A stretch of 64,000 nucleotides of DNA from Streptomyces sp. MMBL 11-1 (GTDB taxonomy: Bacteria > Actinomycetota > Actinomycetes > Streptomycetales > Streptomycetaceae), in assembly GCF_028622875.1 (NCBI RefSeq), contig NZ_CP117709.1, positions 7,195,001 to 7,259,000 on the forward strand, read 5' to 3'. Shown here in pieces: positions 16,791-25,309 of the stretch. Position 1 is the stretch's first letter. Each line of letters starts with the position of its first letter. Position numbers and translations under genes: made by a program. Below the pieces are notes generated by a model. The model made no database searches and was not told the DNA's origin. It worked only from the letters and a program-made list of their open reading frames with translations.

Positions 16791-18022
16791 TCACCCTCTC
16801 CATCCGGCTGAAGAACCTCGCCTTCCTCGTCATCGCCGTTCTGGTCCTCGGCTACCTGGGTGTGCGGTACGCCGATCTCGGCCACTACGTCGGACTGCGC
16901 AGCTACTACACCGTCACGGTCCAGCTCCCGCAGACGGGCGGCCTGTACACCCATTCCAACGTCACCTACCGGGGCGTCTCCGTGGGCCGCGTCGGCCCCA
17001 TTGAGCTGACCGACGACGGTGTCGAGGCCGAGCTGCGGATCGAGAAAGACGCGCCGCCGATCCCGGACAGCCTCACCGCCGTCGTCGCGAACCTCTCGGC
17101 GGTCGGCGAGCAGTACGTCGATCTGCGGCCCACCCGCGAGGACGGCCCCTTCCTGGGCAACGGCTCGGTGATCGACGAGGCCGACACCACCACCCCCGCG
17201 CCCCCCACCGATGTCCTCACCAGCGTCGACGACCTGGCGAGCTCCGTGGACCTGGAGAGCCTGCGGACCGTCGTCGAGGAGTTCGGGGCAGCCTTCGAGG
17301 GGCGCGGCGACGACCTCCAGGTCCTGCTGGACACCAGCGGTGACTTCATCGAGGCCGCGGACAAGGCCCTGCCGGTCACCACCCGGCTGATGGCCGACGG
17401 CGAGCGCGTCCTGCGCACCCAGGCCGAACAGGGACAGGCGCTCAAGGGCTTCGCCTCGGGGGCCAAGGAACTGGCCGCCGAACTCAAGGGCTCCGACGCC
17501 GACCTGCGCCGCCTCATCGCGACCACCCCGGACGCCGCCGTCCAGATCAGCGGGCTGCTGCGCGACCTGGACCCCGCCTTCGGTGTCGTCGTCGCCAACC
17601 TCCTCACCACATCGGAGGTCGCCGTCACCCGTCAGCGAGGCCTGGAGGAACTCCTCGTGAAGCTGCCCGCCGTCGCCGCCGCCGGAGCGAGCGCGGTCGA
17701 CGACGACGGCGCCCGGTTCGGGATGTCCGTCACCTTCTTCGAACCGCTCCCGTGCACCGCGGGCTACGGCGGCACGGTCTACCGCAACGGCCTCAACACC
17801 TCGGACGGACCCGCCGTGAACACCGCCGCCCGCTGCACGTCCTCGCCCGGCACCGGCATCAACGTCCGGGGCAGCGCCAACGCCCCCAAGGGCGGCCCGG
17901 TGCCGGAACCAGCCGTTCCGGGCAGGATGAAGCTGCCCGGAACGACCAACTCCGGTTCCGCGCCCGCGCAGCCGCCGACCGAAGGCATGGCCGGGCTGCT
18001 GGGTCTGGAAGGCGGCTCATGA
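16787..18022 (+). CDS. mceF: Mce family protein F
   Basis: A 411-aa protein with anchor (KNLAFLVIAVLVLGYLGV), F-class motif VQLPQTGGLYTHSNVTYRGVSVGRVGPI (~44-71), and NLSAVGEQYVDLRP. The C-terminal half holds helical repeats, and FEPLPCTAGYGGTVYRNG with ARCTSSPGTGINVRGS includes the two cysteines common to MceF. The tail is Pro/Gly-rich. GTG 16787 overlaps mceE, and its stop overlaps the first Mce-associated gene by ATGA, so all are co-translated. Confidence 0.93.
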   Translation: MITLSIRLKNLAFLVIAVLVLGYLGVRYADLGHYVGLRSYYTVTVQLPQTGGLYTHSNVTYRGVSVGRVGPIELTDDGVEAELRIEKDAPPIPDSLTAVVANLSAVGEQYVDLRPTREDGPFLGNGSVIDEADTTTPAPPTDVLTSVDDLASSVDLESLRTVVEEFGAAFEGRGDDLQVLLDTSGDFIEAADKALPVTTRLMADGERVLRTQAEQGQALKGFASGAKELAAELKGSDADLRRLIATTPDAAVQISGLLRDLDPAFGVVVANLLTTSEVAVTRQRGLEELLVKLPAVAAAGASAVDDDGARFGMSVTFFEPLPCTAGYGGTVYRNGLNTSDGPAVNTAARCTSSPGTGINVRGSANAPKGGPVPEPAVPGRMKLPGTTNSGSAPAQPPTEGMAGLLGLEGGS

Positions 18023-18540
18023 CCCCCCGCACCCGCCGCCGGACCGGCTGGGCCGTCCTGCTCGTCGCCGCCCTGCTCTGCGGCCTGGGCGCCTGGTCGT
18101 ACGGGCAGGCGCGCGGGGACCGCTCCCTGTCCTACGCGAAGGCCCGCGACGCGGCCCTGGCCGACGGCAAGCGGCACCTCGCGACGCTGAACAGCCTGGA
18201 CGGCGAGAGCGCGCAGCGGGTCGACGACGGTCTGCGGGGCTGGCTGGACTCCTCCACGGGGCCGCTGCGCGACCAGCTGGAGCGGACCCGGAAGGCCGAC
18301 GCGAAGTCCCTGACGACCGCGGGTGACTCGGCCCGGGGCAAGGTCACGTCGGCGGCGCTGACGGCACTGGACGAGCGCACGGGCACGGCGGAGCTGATCG
18401 CCACCGTGGACGTCGAGGTCACCCCGCGCTCCGGCGCGGCCGGCACCCAGCGCAAACGGTTCGAGGCGACCCTCGCGCGTACGGCCGACGGCTGGAAGGT
18501 CAAGGCGCTCACAGCGATCGGGACGGGCGGTGGCCGATGA
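18019..18540 (+). CDS. Mce-associated protein (Mas-like), type I, copy 1
   Basis: A 173-aa single-pass membrane protein: basic RTRRRTGW, anchor VLLVAALLCGLGAW, then an extracytoplasmic domain starting SLSYAKARDAALADGKRHLATLNSLDG and ending FEATLARTADGWKVKALTAIGTG. This is the fold of Mce-associated (Mas/VirB8-like) proteins that stabilise Mce complexes. It is clearly homologous to the gene at 19283 (same ARD-AL-G...L-SLD...GWKV pattern), so the pair 18019/18537 looks like a tandem duplicate of 19283/19981. Start ATG overlaps mceF by 4 nt. Confidence 0.88.
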   Translation: MTPRTRRRTGWAVLLVAALLCGLGAWSYGQARGDRSLSYAKARDAALADGKRHLATLNSLDGESAQRVDDGLRGWLDSSTGPLRDQLERTRKADAKSLTTAGDSARGKVTSAALTALDERTGTAELIATVDVEVTPRSGAAGTQRKRFEATLARTADGWKVKALTAIGTGGGR

Positions 18541-19223
18541 AGCAGCGGGGAGGAACGACCACGGTGGACGACACGGCTACGGACGTAACGAACGTATCGG
18601 ACCCGACGGACGCCACGGACGCCACGGCGGAGACGGCCGAGACGGCCGCGGTGGACACGACGGACGTGCCGGAAGCGACCGCGGTGGACACGAAGGACGC
18701 GACGGATGCGACGGACGTGTCCCGCCGCCGGTGGCCACGCGTCCTCGGCACACTGCTGACGGTCGCCCTGATCGCCACCGGCGGGGCCCTGTACGCCGAG
18801 GGCCGCCACCTGCGGGACACCCCGGCCACGGCGAACCTCGCGCTCACCGACGCGGAGGCGACGGCCCGGGTCACCGGCGACGTCAGCAGCGCGCTCGGGA
18901 AGATCTTCTCGTACGGCCCCGGGGCCACCGCCGTGACCAGGGCGGCGGCGAAGGAGGTCCTGGCGGGCAAGGCGCTCCAGCAGTACGCGGCGCTGTTCGG
19001 CCAGGTCGAGCGGCAGTCCGCCGACCAGAAGCTGACGCTCACCACCGAGGTCGTCCGGGCCGGGGTGACCCGGCTGACCGACAGCAGTGCCCACCTCCTG
19101 GTCTTCCTCGACCAGGTCTACGAGCGCCGGGGCCGCGCCCCCACCACCGCCTCCGCGCAGCTCACGGTGGTCGCGGAACTGCGCGACGGGCGCTGGTGGA
19201 TCGTCGGGATCGGCTCCACGTGA
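18537..19223 (+). CDS. Mce-associated protein, type II, copy 1
   Basis: A 228-aa protein with a ~65-residue cytoplasmic low-complexity N-terminus rich in Thr/Asp/Ala (TDATDATAETAETAAVDTTD). One membrane span follows (~67-82), then a VirB8-like domain (ARVTGDVSSALGKIFSYGPGATAVTRAAAKEVLAGKALQQY... QKLTLTTEVVRAGVTRLTDSSAHLLVFLDQ). Homologous to the protein at 19981. The low-complexity part is encoded by near-repetitive GACG/ACGGA-type DNA, suggesting slippage-prone expansion. ATG overlaps the previous gene. Confidence 0.88.
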   Translation: MKQRGGTTTVDDTATDVTNVSDPTDATDATAETAETAAVDTTDVPEATAVDTKDATDATDVSRRRWPRVLGTLLTVALIATGGALYAEGRHLRDTPATANLALTDAEATARVTGDVSSALGKIFSYGPGATAVTRAAAKEVLAGKALQQYAALFGQVERQSADQKLTLTTEVVRAGVTRLTDSSAHLLVFLDQVYERRGRAPTTASAQLTVVAELRDGRWWIVGIGST

Positions 19224-19282
19224 GGGCGGGCCGGAGGCGATGGCGCACCGGTCCGGTTCGGCAGGCAGGGGAGAGGCAGCAC

Positions 19283-19930
19283 ATGGCACGGCAGGAAACG
19301 GGACGACAGGACTCGGCACGGCAGGACATGGCACAGGAGGACACGGCACGGCAGGACTCGGCGCGGCAGGGCACGGCACAGGAGAGCACGGTGCCCGCAG
19401 AGGCGGTACGGACGCCGGCGAGGAACCCGCTGGTGATCGTCGCGCTGGCCCTGGCGATATGCGCGGCCGGAGCGGCGGGCTGGGGCGGCTGGCTGCGCTA
19501 CGAGGCCACGCACGACGACGCGGCGTCCTTCGCGCGGACGCGGGACGACGCGCTGGCGGCGGGAGAACAGGCGGTGCAGAACATGAACACCCTGGACCAC
19601 CGGTCGCTGGAGAAGGGGCTCGACAGCTGGGAGCAGTCCACCACCGGCGACCTGCACCGCCAACTTGTGGACGGCCGCGATGCGTTCGCCGGGCAGATCG
19701 CCGAGGCGAAGACGGTGAGCACGGCCGAGGTCCTCTCGGGCGCGGTGACCGAGCTGGACCAACGGGCCGGCCGGGCGGGGGTGATGGTGGCGCTACGGGT
19801 CACCGTGACCGCGCCCAAGGGTGAACCGGCGGTGAAGGAGAGCCGGTTGCTCGGGAGTCTCACCCGCACCGCCGATGGGTGGAAGCTCAGCGCGCTGGGC
19901 CAGGCACCCGTCGGCGGCACCGGCGGCTGA
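19283..19930 (+). CDS. Mce-associated protein, type I, copy 2
   Basis: A 215-aa protein. The first ~40 residues are an unusual repeat of ARQDSARQ/MAQEDTARQ units encoded by repetitive GGCACGGCAGGAC-like DNA. The anchor is LVIVALALAICAAGAAGWGGW, followed by a Mas-like domain (SFARTRDDALAAGEQAVQNMNTLDHRSLEKGLDSWEQSTTG... ADGWKLSALGQAPVG). Homologous to the gene at 18019. ATG 19283 is chosen because GGGAGAGG lies just upstream. It is separated from the previous gene by 59 bp, which may mark the duplication junction. Confidence 0.87.
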   Translation: MARQETGRQDSARQDMAQEDTARQDSARQGTAQESTVPAEAVRTPARNPLVIVALALAICAAGAAGWGGWLRYEATHDDAASFARTRDDALAAGEQAVQNMNTLDHRSLEKGLDSWEQSTTGDLHRQLVDGRDAFAGQIAEAKTVSTAEVLSGAVTELDQRAGRAGVMVALRVTVTAPKGEPAVKESRLLGSLTRTADGWKLSALGQAPVGGTGG

Positions 19931-19980
19931 CCTCCGCCCGCACCCGCCCCGCCCCGCACGCCCCGGAGAGGACCCCGCCC

Positions 19981-20742
19981 ATGTCGACGACCCGTCACCT
20001 CGTGAACCGCCGCCGCCGGCTGGCCACGGCACCACCGCGTACGGCGGGGGCCGAGACGGAGCCGGCACCCGAGCAGGTCACCGCTGATACCACCGCCGCC
20101 GCTGATACCGGACCGCAGGCGACGGCAAGCGCGGCAGCCGATGGCGATGCCGACACCGACCTCGGTGCCGCCCGGCCCGACACCGCTCCGGACGCGCCGG
20201 CGGCCGACCCCCGTGGCCGGGCGTCCCGCCGGCGCGTCGTCGTCCTCGCCGCGCTGTGCGCCCTCACGGTCCTCCTCGGGGCCTTCGCCGCCTGGGCGTT
20301 CGCCTCGGCCGACGGCCTCCGTGACGAACCGGCCCGGCAGAACTCCGCGCTCACCGACATCGGCCGGACCAGCGAGGTGAAGGGCCGGATCAGCGAGGCG
20401 GTCGGCGCGGTGTTCTCGTACGACTACGCCTCGCCCGCCCGGTCCGACCGCGCCGCGAGCACGTATCTGACCGGCCGGGCCGTGCGGCAGCACAAGGACA
20501 TGCTCGCCGACGTCCGGGAGCAGGCCCCGAAGCAGAAGCTCGTCCTGACCACCACCGTGACCGAGAGCGGGGTCGAGTTCCTCGACGGCGACCGCGCCCG
20601 GCTGCTGATCTTCGCCGACCAGAGCAACACCCGTACCGGCAAGGACGAGGAGACGACGTACGCGGCGGCCATGTTCGCCGTGGACGCCGTCCGCCGGGGG
20701 GACACCTGGCTGATCGCCGCCATCGACACGTTCACCCGCTGA
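19981..20742 (+). CDS. Mce-associated protein, type II, copy 2
   Basis: A 253-aa protein with a long Ala/Asp/Thr-rich cytoplasmic region (1-~80), a membrane span (VVVLAALCALTVLLGAFAAWAF) and a VirB8-like domain (GRISEAVGAVFSYDYASPARSDRAASTYLTGRAVRQH... QKLVLTTTVTESGVEFLDGDRARLLIFADQ). Homologous to 18537 and in the same order relative to its type I partner. GGAGAGGAC precedes ATG 19981. A role in assembly or stability of the Mce complex is inferred from family and position. Confidence 0.87.
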   Translation: MSTTRHLVNRRRRLATAPPRTAGAETEPAPEQVTADTTAAADTGPQATASAAADGDADTDLGAARPDTAPDAPAADPRGRASRRRVVVLAALCALTVLLGAFAAWAFASADGLRDEPARQNSALTDIGRTSEVKGRISEAVGAVFSYDYASPARSDRAASTYLTGRAVRQHKDMLADVREQAPKQKLVLTTTVTESGVEFLDGDRARLLIFADQSNTRTGKDEETTYAAAMFAVDAVRRGDTWLIAAIDTFTR

Positions 20743-20767
20743 GCCCCGGAGAGGGAGTGGAGTCCGG

Positions 20768-22051
20768 ATGAGCATCAACCGCACGGTGCGCCGCAGGATC
20801 GGCGCCACGGCCACCGCCGTCGCCGCGATGACCGCGCTCACCACGTCCCAGGCCCCGGGGTTCGCGGTGCCCGAGCCCCGGCCGGGCAAGGCGGCGACCT
20901 CCGACGACGTCGTGTGGAGCGAGGTGCCGGGCGACGACGCCTATCACACCGAGTTACCTCCGCTGCGGTCCCCGGAGCCGCCCGCGCCCCTGAAGCCCGG
21001 GGCGAAAACCGACCCGCTCGTGGCCCGCGCCTGGTCCGAGGCGGGCATTCCGGCGACCGTGCTGGCCGCCTACCGCAAGGCCGAGAGCGCGATGGACCGC
21101 GGCGACCCGGGCTGCGGGCTGCCGTGGCAGCTGCTCGCGGCGATCGGCAAGGTCGAGTCCGGCCAGGCGTCCGGCGGCAGGGTCGACGCGCGCGGGACGA
21201 CGCTCACCCCGATCCTCGGCCCCGCGCTCGACGGGAACGGCTTCGCGTTGATCCGGGACACCGACGACGGGGCGTACGACGGGGACCGCGCCTACGACCG
21301 GGCCGTCGGGCCGATGCAGTTCATCCCCTCGACCTGGGCCGCCTGGGGCGCGGACGGCAACGGTGACGGCCGCCGGGACCCGAACAACATCTACGACGCG
21401 GCGCTCGCGGCCGGGCGCTACCTCTGTGCCGGGTCCCGCGATCTGACCCGCCGCGCCGACCTGGACCGGGCGATCCTCAGCTACAACCGCTCCGACACGT
21501 ATCTGCGGACCGTGCTGTCGTGGCTGGAGTTCTACCGCAACGGCAGCCACCCGGTCGCCGACGGCAAGGGCGTCCTCCCGGTCAGTCCCGGCCCCGGCGG
21601 GAAGACCCCGCCCAAGGCCCCGGTCGGCGGGCCCGGCGCGCCGGAACGTCCCGGCAAGGGCGACGGAGGCGTCGTCGTCGGCCCGCAGCCCACCCGCCCG
21701 CCGGGTCCGACGCCCACCCCCCGTCCCACCGGCCCCGGCTCACCGAGCCCGAGCCCCGACCCGACGGACCCCGGCCCCACCGACCCCGGCCCGAGCCCCA
21801 GCCCCGACCCGACCGACCCGGGCCCGAGCCCCAGTCCCGACCCGACCGACCCCGGCCCCACCGATCCGGGCCCGAGCCCCAGCCCCGACCCGACAGACCC
21901 CGGCCCCACCACACCGCCCGACCCCGGCCCGGGCTGCCCCGACGACACCCCGTCACCTTCGCCCTCGGATTCCTCTCCGAGCGAGGAGCCCCCGGGGAGC
22001 CAGGACGAACCCGGCGATCCGTGTGTGCCGGGCGAAGGGTCCGGCGGCTGA
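20768..22051 (+). CDS. secreted lytic transglycosylase with Pro-rich tail
   Basis: A 427-aa exported murein hydrolase of the MltB/SLT_2 type. Signal peptide ~1-38. The catalytic region starts at ~100 (AYRKAESAMDRGDPGCGLPWQLLAAIGKVESGQASGG), with the catalytic Glu in GKVES. GPMQFIPSTWAAWGADGNGDGRRDPNNIYDAALAAGRYLC (~180-219) is the family's most conserved block. The C-terminal ~140 residues are a wall-spanning low-complexity tail with repeated DPTDPGP(T/S)DPGPSPSP units. It ends the mce co-directional run, 25 bp after the last Mas-like gene. It may open the peptidoglycan for the envelope-spanning Mce complex (inference). Confidence 0.92.
   Translation: MSINRTVRRRIGATATAVAAMTALTTSQAPGFAVPEPRPGKAATSDDVVWSEVPGDDAYHTELPPLRSPEPPAPLKPGAKTDPLVARAWSEAGIPATVLAAYRKAESAMDRGDPGCGLPWQLLAAIGKVESGQASGGRVDARGTTLTPILGPALDGNGFALIRDTDDGAYDGDRAYDRAVGPMQFIPSTWAAWGADGNGDGRRDPNNIYDAALAAGRYLCAGSRDLTRRADLDRAILSYNRSDTYLRTVLSWLEFYRNGSHPVADGKGVLPVSPGPGGKTPPKAPVGGPGAPERPGKGDGGVVVGPQPTRPPGPTPTPRPTGPGSPSPSPDPTDPGPTDPGPSPSPDPTDPGPSPSPDPTDPGPTDPGPSPSPDPTDPGPTTPPDPGPGCPDDTPSPSPSDSSPSEEPPGSQDEPGDPCVPGEGSGG
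21750..21915 (+). repeat. in-frame Pro-Asp repeat DNA
   Basis: Degenerate repeats of a roughly 36-bp unit encode PSPSPDPTDPGPTDPG-like blocks in the transglycosylase tail. Recurring cores are GACCCGACNGACCCCGGCC and CCGAGCCCCAGCCCCGACC. The region is prone to length variation. Confidence 0.7.
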
Positions 22052-22170
22052 GCCCGGTTCGGTCCGCGCGTTTCGCTCCTGTGCCCGGCCCAGGCGCTCT
22101 CCGGGGCCGGAAATGCACGTGTGCGGGAGACGCATAGGTGCGATTCCGATTTCGTCGGGTAGCCGGGCAG

Positions 22171-22195
22171 GTGAAGGCCCGCAGCGGTCCTTCAC
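22171..22195 (+). promoter_or_regulatory. leader hairpin before the lipoprotein gene
   Basis: GTGAAGG (22171-22177) pairs with CCTTCAC (22189-22195) over an 11-nt loop, ending about 6 nt before the GGGAGGAAA ribosome binding site of the lipoprotein gene. It is either an attenuating leader structure or a weak terminator of the mce run. Confidence 0.4.
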
Positions 22196-22213
22196 TATTC
22201 CTGGGAGGAAACA

Positions 22214-22942
22214 GTGGCGAAGAAGGCGTTTCTGGCTGTGGTTTCGGTTTCTCTGGGTGCGACCGTGCTCGTCGGATGCGGCGGGGAGAAAAGCAGCGAG
22301 GAGGCGTTCGGCGGAAAAAGCGCGGATACCATCGCGGCGGACGCGGTCAAGGCGACGCGTGACGCGAAATCCGTACGGATCGAGGGGAACGCGCGGCAAC
22401 AGGGTGGGGGCGAGATAGGTCTCGATTTCCATGTCGACAATCAGGACCGGTGCAAGGGCACGATGACCGGCCAGGGTGCCAAGGCCGATGTCCTGCAGAT
22501 CGGGCAGCAGGTCTATGTGCGCGGTGACGAGAAGTTCTGGCAGAACTCGCTCCAGGGCAAGCCCGGTACCGACGGGGCGGTCGAGCAACTGCAGGGCAAG
22601 TGGGTGAAGTCCGAACCGGGCCAGTCCGGCACCGAGGGAATGTGTGACAAGCAGGCGTTTCTGGCCTCGCTGGACAGCGACAAGTCCGAGCGGAAGGGAT
22701 TGAAGAAGGGGGACACCACGGAGATCGACGGGCAGTCGGTACTGGCCCTGGAGAAGAAGCAGTCGGGTGGTGAGAAGATCACCATGTACGTCGCCACCGA
22801 GGGTGAGCCCTTTATCCTCAAGGCGGTCACGGAGGGCGGAGACGCCCCGGGTGAGGTCGTGCTGAGCGATTACAACAAGAAGGTCGAAGCGCAGGCGCCG
22901 GCCGACGCCGACCTGGTCGACCCGAAGGAAATCACCGCCTGA
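22214..22942 (+). CDS. LolA/LppX-like lipoprotein
   Basis: A 242-aa lipoprotein with signal MAKKAFLAVVSVSLGATVLVGCG and lipobox LVGC (Cys ~22). The mature part is an LppX/LprG-type beta-sheet cradle: AVKATRDAKSVRIEGNARQQGGGEIGLDFHV... VLQIGQQVYVRGDEKFWQNSL... KWVKSEPG... GEPFILKAVTEG. Proteins of this fold bind or carry lipids across the envelope in mycobacteria. GTG 22214 follows GGGAGGAAACA. Placement straight after the mce cluster fits a lipid-handling partner (inference). TGTGCG...GACGCAT sequences flank the gene at 22119 and 22957. Confidence 0.85.
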   Translation: MAKKAFLAVVSVSLGATVLVGCGGEKSSEEAFGGKSADTIAADAVKATRDAKSVRIEGNARQQGGGEIGLDFHVDNQDRCKGTMTGQGAKADVLQIGQQVYVRGDEKFWQNSLQGKPGTDGAVEQLQGKWVKSEPGQSGTEGMCDKQAFLASLDSDKSERKGLKKGDTTEIDGQSVLALEKKQSGGEKITMYVATEGEPFILKAVTEGGDAPGEVVLSDYNKKVEAQAPADADLVDPKEITA

Positions 22943-22996
22943 CCGGGGAAGCGTTTGTGTGCGTGACGCATGACCCATGAGGCCCTTCGCGCGGTG

Positions 22997-23062
22997 CGTT
23001 CTCGCCTCCGGCACGGAACTGCTCTCCCCGAGGGAGAGCGGACGGTGCCGGAGGCGGGAACG
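22997..23062. terminator. branched bidirectional terminator
   Basis: An 18-nt outer stem (22997-23014 with 23045-23062; one G-T wobble) encloses an inner perfect 8-bp hairpin, GCTCTCCC (23021-23028) with GGGAGAGC (23032-23039). It sits between the convergent lipoprotein and PPK2 genes and should act on both. Confidence 0.8.
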
Positions 23063-23070
23063 CGCCGGGG

Positions 23071-24039
23071 TCACGCCCGCCCGGGATGGTCGCCCGGCCC
23101 GTGTGCCCGGCCTGCCAGAGGAGTGGGCGAGAGGTCGGTCCGTTCCTCGCCGGGTTCCAGCAGGGTGTCCGCCGGGCCGAGGATGAGCGGGTCCGGTGTG
23201 CCTACGGCCTTCTCGTCCTTGCTGTCGTAGTCGAAACGCCACAGAAGACTGCGCATCGCCTCCAGCCTGCCGCGCTTCTTGTCGTTGCTCTTCACCACGG
23301 TCCACGGCGCGTACTCGGTGTCCGTGGCCCGGAACATCTCGACCTTCGCGGTGGTGTACTCGTCCCAGAGATCCAAGGAAGCCAGGTCGGTCGGCGACAG
23401 CTTCCACTGGCGCACCGGGTCGACCTGCCGGATCGCGAAGCGGGTCCGCTGCTCACCGCGGGAGACCGAGAACCAGAACTTCACCAGCAGGACACCGTCG
23501 TCGACGAGCATCCGCTCGAACTGCGGGGCCTGCCTCAGGAAGTGCTCGTACTGCTCCGGCGTGCAGAAGCCCATCACCCGTTCCACCCCGGCCCGGTTGT
23601 ACCAGGAGCGGTCGAAGAAGACGATCTCGCCGGCGGTCGGCAGATGAGCCACGTACCGCTGGAAGTACCACTGCCCGCTCTCGCGCTCGGTGGGCTTCTC
23701 CAGGGCGACCACGCGCGCCCCACGCGGGTTGAGCCGCTCGGTGAACCGCTGGATCGTGCCGCCCTTGCCCGCCGCGTCGCGGCCCTCGCACAGGACCACC
23801 AGCCGCTGCCCGCTCTCGCGGACCCACCGCTGGAGCTTCAGGAGCTCGATCTGGAGGAAACGTTTCTCCCGTTCGTACTCCCCGCGGCGCACCTTCCGGT
23901 CGTACGGGTAGTTCTCCCGCCATGTCTCAAGAGGACGGCCCTGCTCGTCGAGGAGCACGGGCTGCTCGGGGCGCCGGCCGTCGACGGTCAGTCCCTTCAG
24001 CAGCTCCGCGGGGTCGGTGTTCCGGCCGTCGTCGGTCAT
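23071..24039 (-). CDS. ppk2: polyphosphate kinase 2 (PPK2)
   Basis: A 322-aa kinase that uses polyphosphate to phosphorylate nucleotides (NDP to NTP, or AMP/ADP depending on class). P-loop CEGRDAAGKGGT (85-96), Walker B FFDRSWYNRAG (141-151) and lid motif RxxxFIxQ-like RERESGQWYFQRYV are visible. QPVLLDEQGRPLETWRENYPYDRKVRRGEYEREKRFLQIELLKLQRWV is the usual one-domain PPK2 N-terminus. Start ATG 24039 follows GGGGACA. It lies downstream of and co-directional with the LigD-type ligase, 132 bp away, an unusual partnership. Class (I or II/III) cannot be fixed by eye. Confidence 0.93.
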   Translation of the reverse strand: MTDDGRNTDPAELLKGLTVDGRRPEQPVLLDEQGRPLETWRENYPYDRKVRRGEYEREKRFLQIELLKLQRWVRESGQRLVVLCEGRDAAGKGGTIQRFTERLNPRGARVVALEKPTERESGQWYFQRYVAHLPTAGEIVFFDRSWYNRAGVERVMGFCTPEQYEHFLRQAPQFERMLVDDGVLLVKFWFSVSRGEQRTRFAIRQVDPVRQWKLSPTDLASLDLWDEYTTAKVEMFRATDTEYAPWTVVKSNDKKRGRLEAMRSLLWRFDYDSKDEKAVGTPDPLILGPADTLLEPGEERTDLSPTPLAGRAHGPGDHPGRA

Positions 24040-24171
24040 GGTCGTGTCCCCGTTCGCTTCACGGTCCGGTGCGGCGGGAGAGGCCCCGGCCCGCCGCGGA
24101 TGAGGCCTCTCCCGCACGGGCGTGTGCCCCCGCAGCCGCCCGGCATGTCCGAGCCGCCGCGGTGGCCGGGA

Positions 24172-25233
24172 TCAGCCGCCTGACAACACCTCGGACAGGT
24201 CGAAGGAGACGACCTCCTCCAACTGTGCGTACGTACAGTCGGCGGGGGACCGGTCCGGCCGCCACCGACGGAACTGGGTGGTGTGCCGGAACCGGTCGCC
24301 CTCCATGTGGTCGTAGGCCACCTCGCACACCCGCTCCGGGCGCAGCGGCACCCAGGACTGGTCCTTCTTGCCCGACCAGCGGTTCTGCGTCCCCGGCAGC
24401 CGGGACTGCTCGTGCGCCGCCGCGTCCGCCCAGGCGGCCCACGGATGTTCGGCGGACCCGACGCGCAGCGGCACGAGTTCCTCGGCCAGCTCGGCGCGCC
24501 GCTTCATCGGGAAGGCGGCGCAGACACCGACGTGCTGGAGCACGCCGTCGGCGTTGTACAGGCCGAGCAGGAGCGAGCCGACGACCGGGCCACTCTTGTG
24601 CTCGCGATAGCCCGCCACCACGACGTCGGCGGTCCGCTCGTGCTTGATCTTGTACATCGCCCGGGCATCCGGCCGGTAGGGGAGATCGAGCGGTTTGGCC
24701 ACGATCCCGTCGAGCCCGGCCCCCTCGTACCGGTCGAACCACTCCCGGGCGACCTCGATGTCCGTGGTGGCCGGGGCGAGGAAGACGGGCGCGGACGCTT
24801 CCGAGAGCGCTGCCCCCAGCACCTCCCGCCGGTCCGCCTGCCGGGTGGGGAGAAGGGAGGTGTCGTCGACGGCGAGGACGTCGAAGGCGATCAGGCTCGC
24901 CGGGGTCTGCTCGGCGAGCAGCCGCACCCGGGAGTCCGCCGGATGGATGCGCTCGCTGAGCCGCTCGAAGTCGAGGCGCCCCTCGTGGGCGATGACGATC
25001 TCCCCGTCGATCACACAGCGCGGCGGCAGGTTCTCCCGTACGACGTCGACCAGGTCGGGGAAGTAGCGGGTCAGCGACTTGCCCGTGCGGCTGCCGATCT
25101 CCACCTCGTCGCCGTCCCGGTACACGATCGCCCGGAAGCCGTCCCACTTCGCCTCGTAGCTCATGCCCGGCGGGATCTTGGAGACCGACTTGGCGAGCAT
25201 CGGCTTCACGGGCGGCATCACCGGCAGGTCCAT
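24172..25233 (-). CDS. ligD: ATP-dependent DNA ligase (LigD ligase-type)
   Basis: Stand-alone ligase matching the Lig domain of LigD, the NHEJ enzyme (353 aa). Motif I YEAKWDGFR holds the adenylated lysine (Lys29). Motif III/IIIa DVLAVDD, motif IV DGIVAKPLD and motif V MYKIKHERTADVVV follow in order. The OB-fold ends with the conserved Trp-rich WVPLRPERVCEVAYDHMEGDRFRHTTQFRRWRPDR. ATG 25233 is the first good start. It is divergent from the polymerase-domain gene, with only 76 bp between the starts, so bacterial LigD is split here into two genes. Confidence 0.93.
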   Translation of the reverse strand: MDLPVMPPVKPMLAKSVSKIPPGMSYEAKWDGFRAIVYRDGDEVEIGSRTGKSLTRYFPDLVDVVRENLPPRCVIDGEIVIAHEGRLDFERLSERIHPADSRVRLLAEQTPASLIAFDVLAVDDTSLLPTRQADRREVLGAALSEASAPVFLAPATTDIEVAREWFDRYEGAGLDGIVAKPLDLPYRPDARAMYKIKHERTADVVVAGYREHKSGPVVGSLLLGLYNADGVLQHVGVCAAFPMKRRAELAEELVPLRVGSAEHPWAAWADAAAHEQSRLPGTQNRWSGKKDQSWVPLRPERVCEVAYDHMEGDRFRHTTQFRRWRPDRSPADCTYAQLEEVVSFDLSEVLSGG

Positions 25234-25309
25234 GCGCCGATTCTGGCCCGCCCGCCCGCCCATGTCTCCCGATGTGCGGCATATGTGCGACCGGCCTACG
25301 GTGGCCGTC

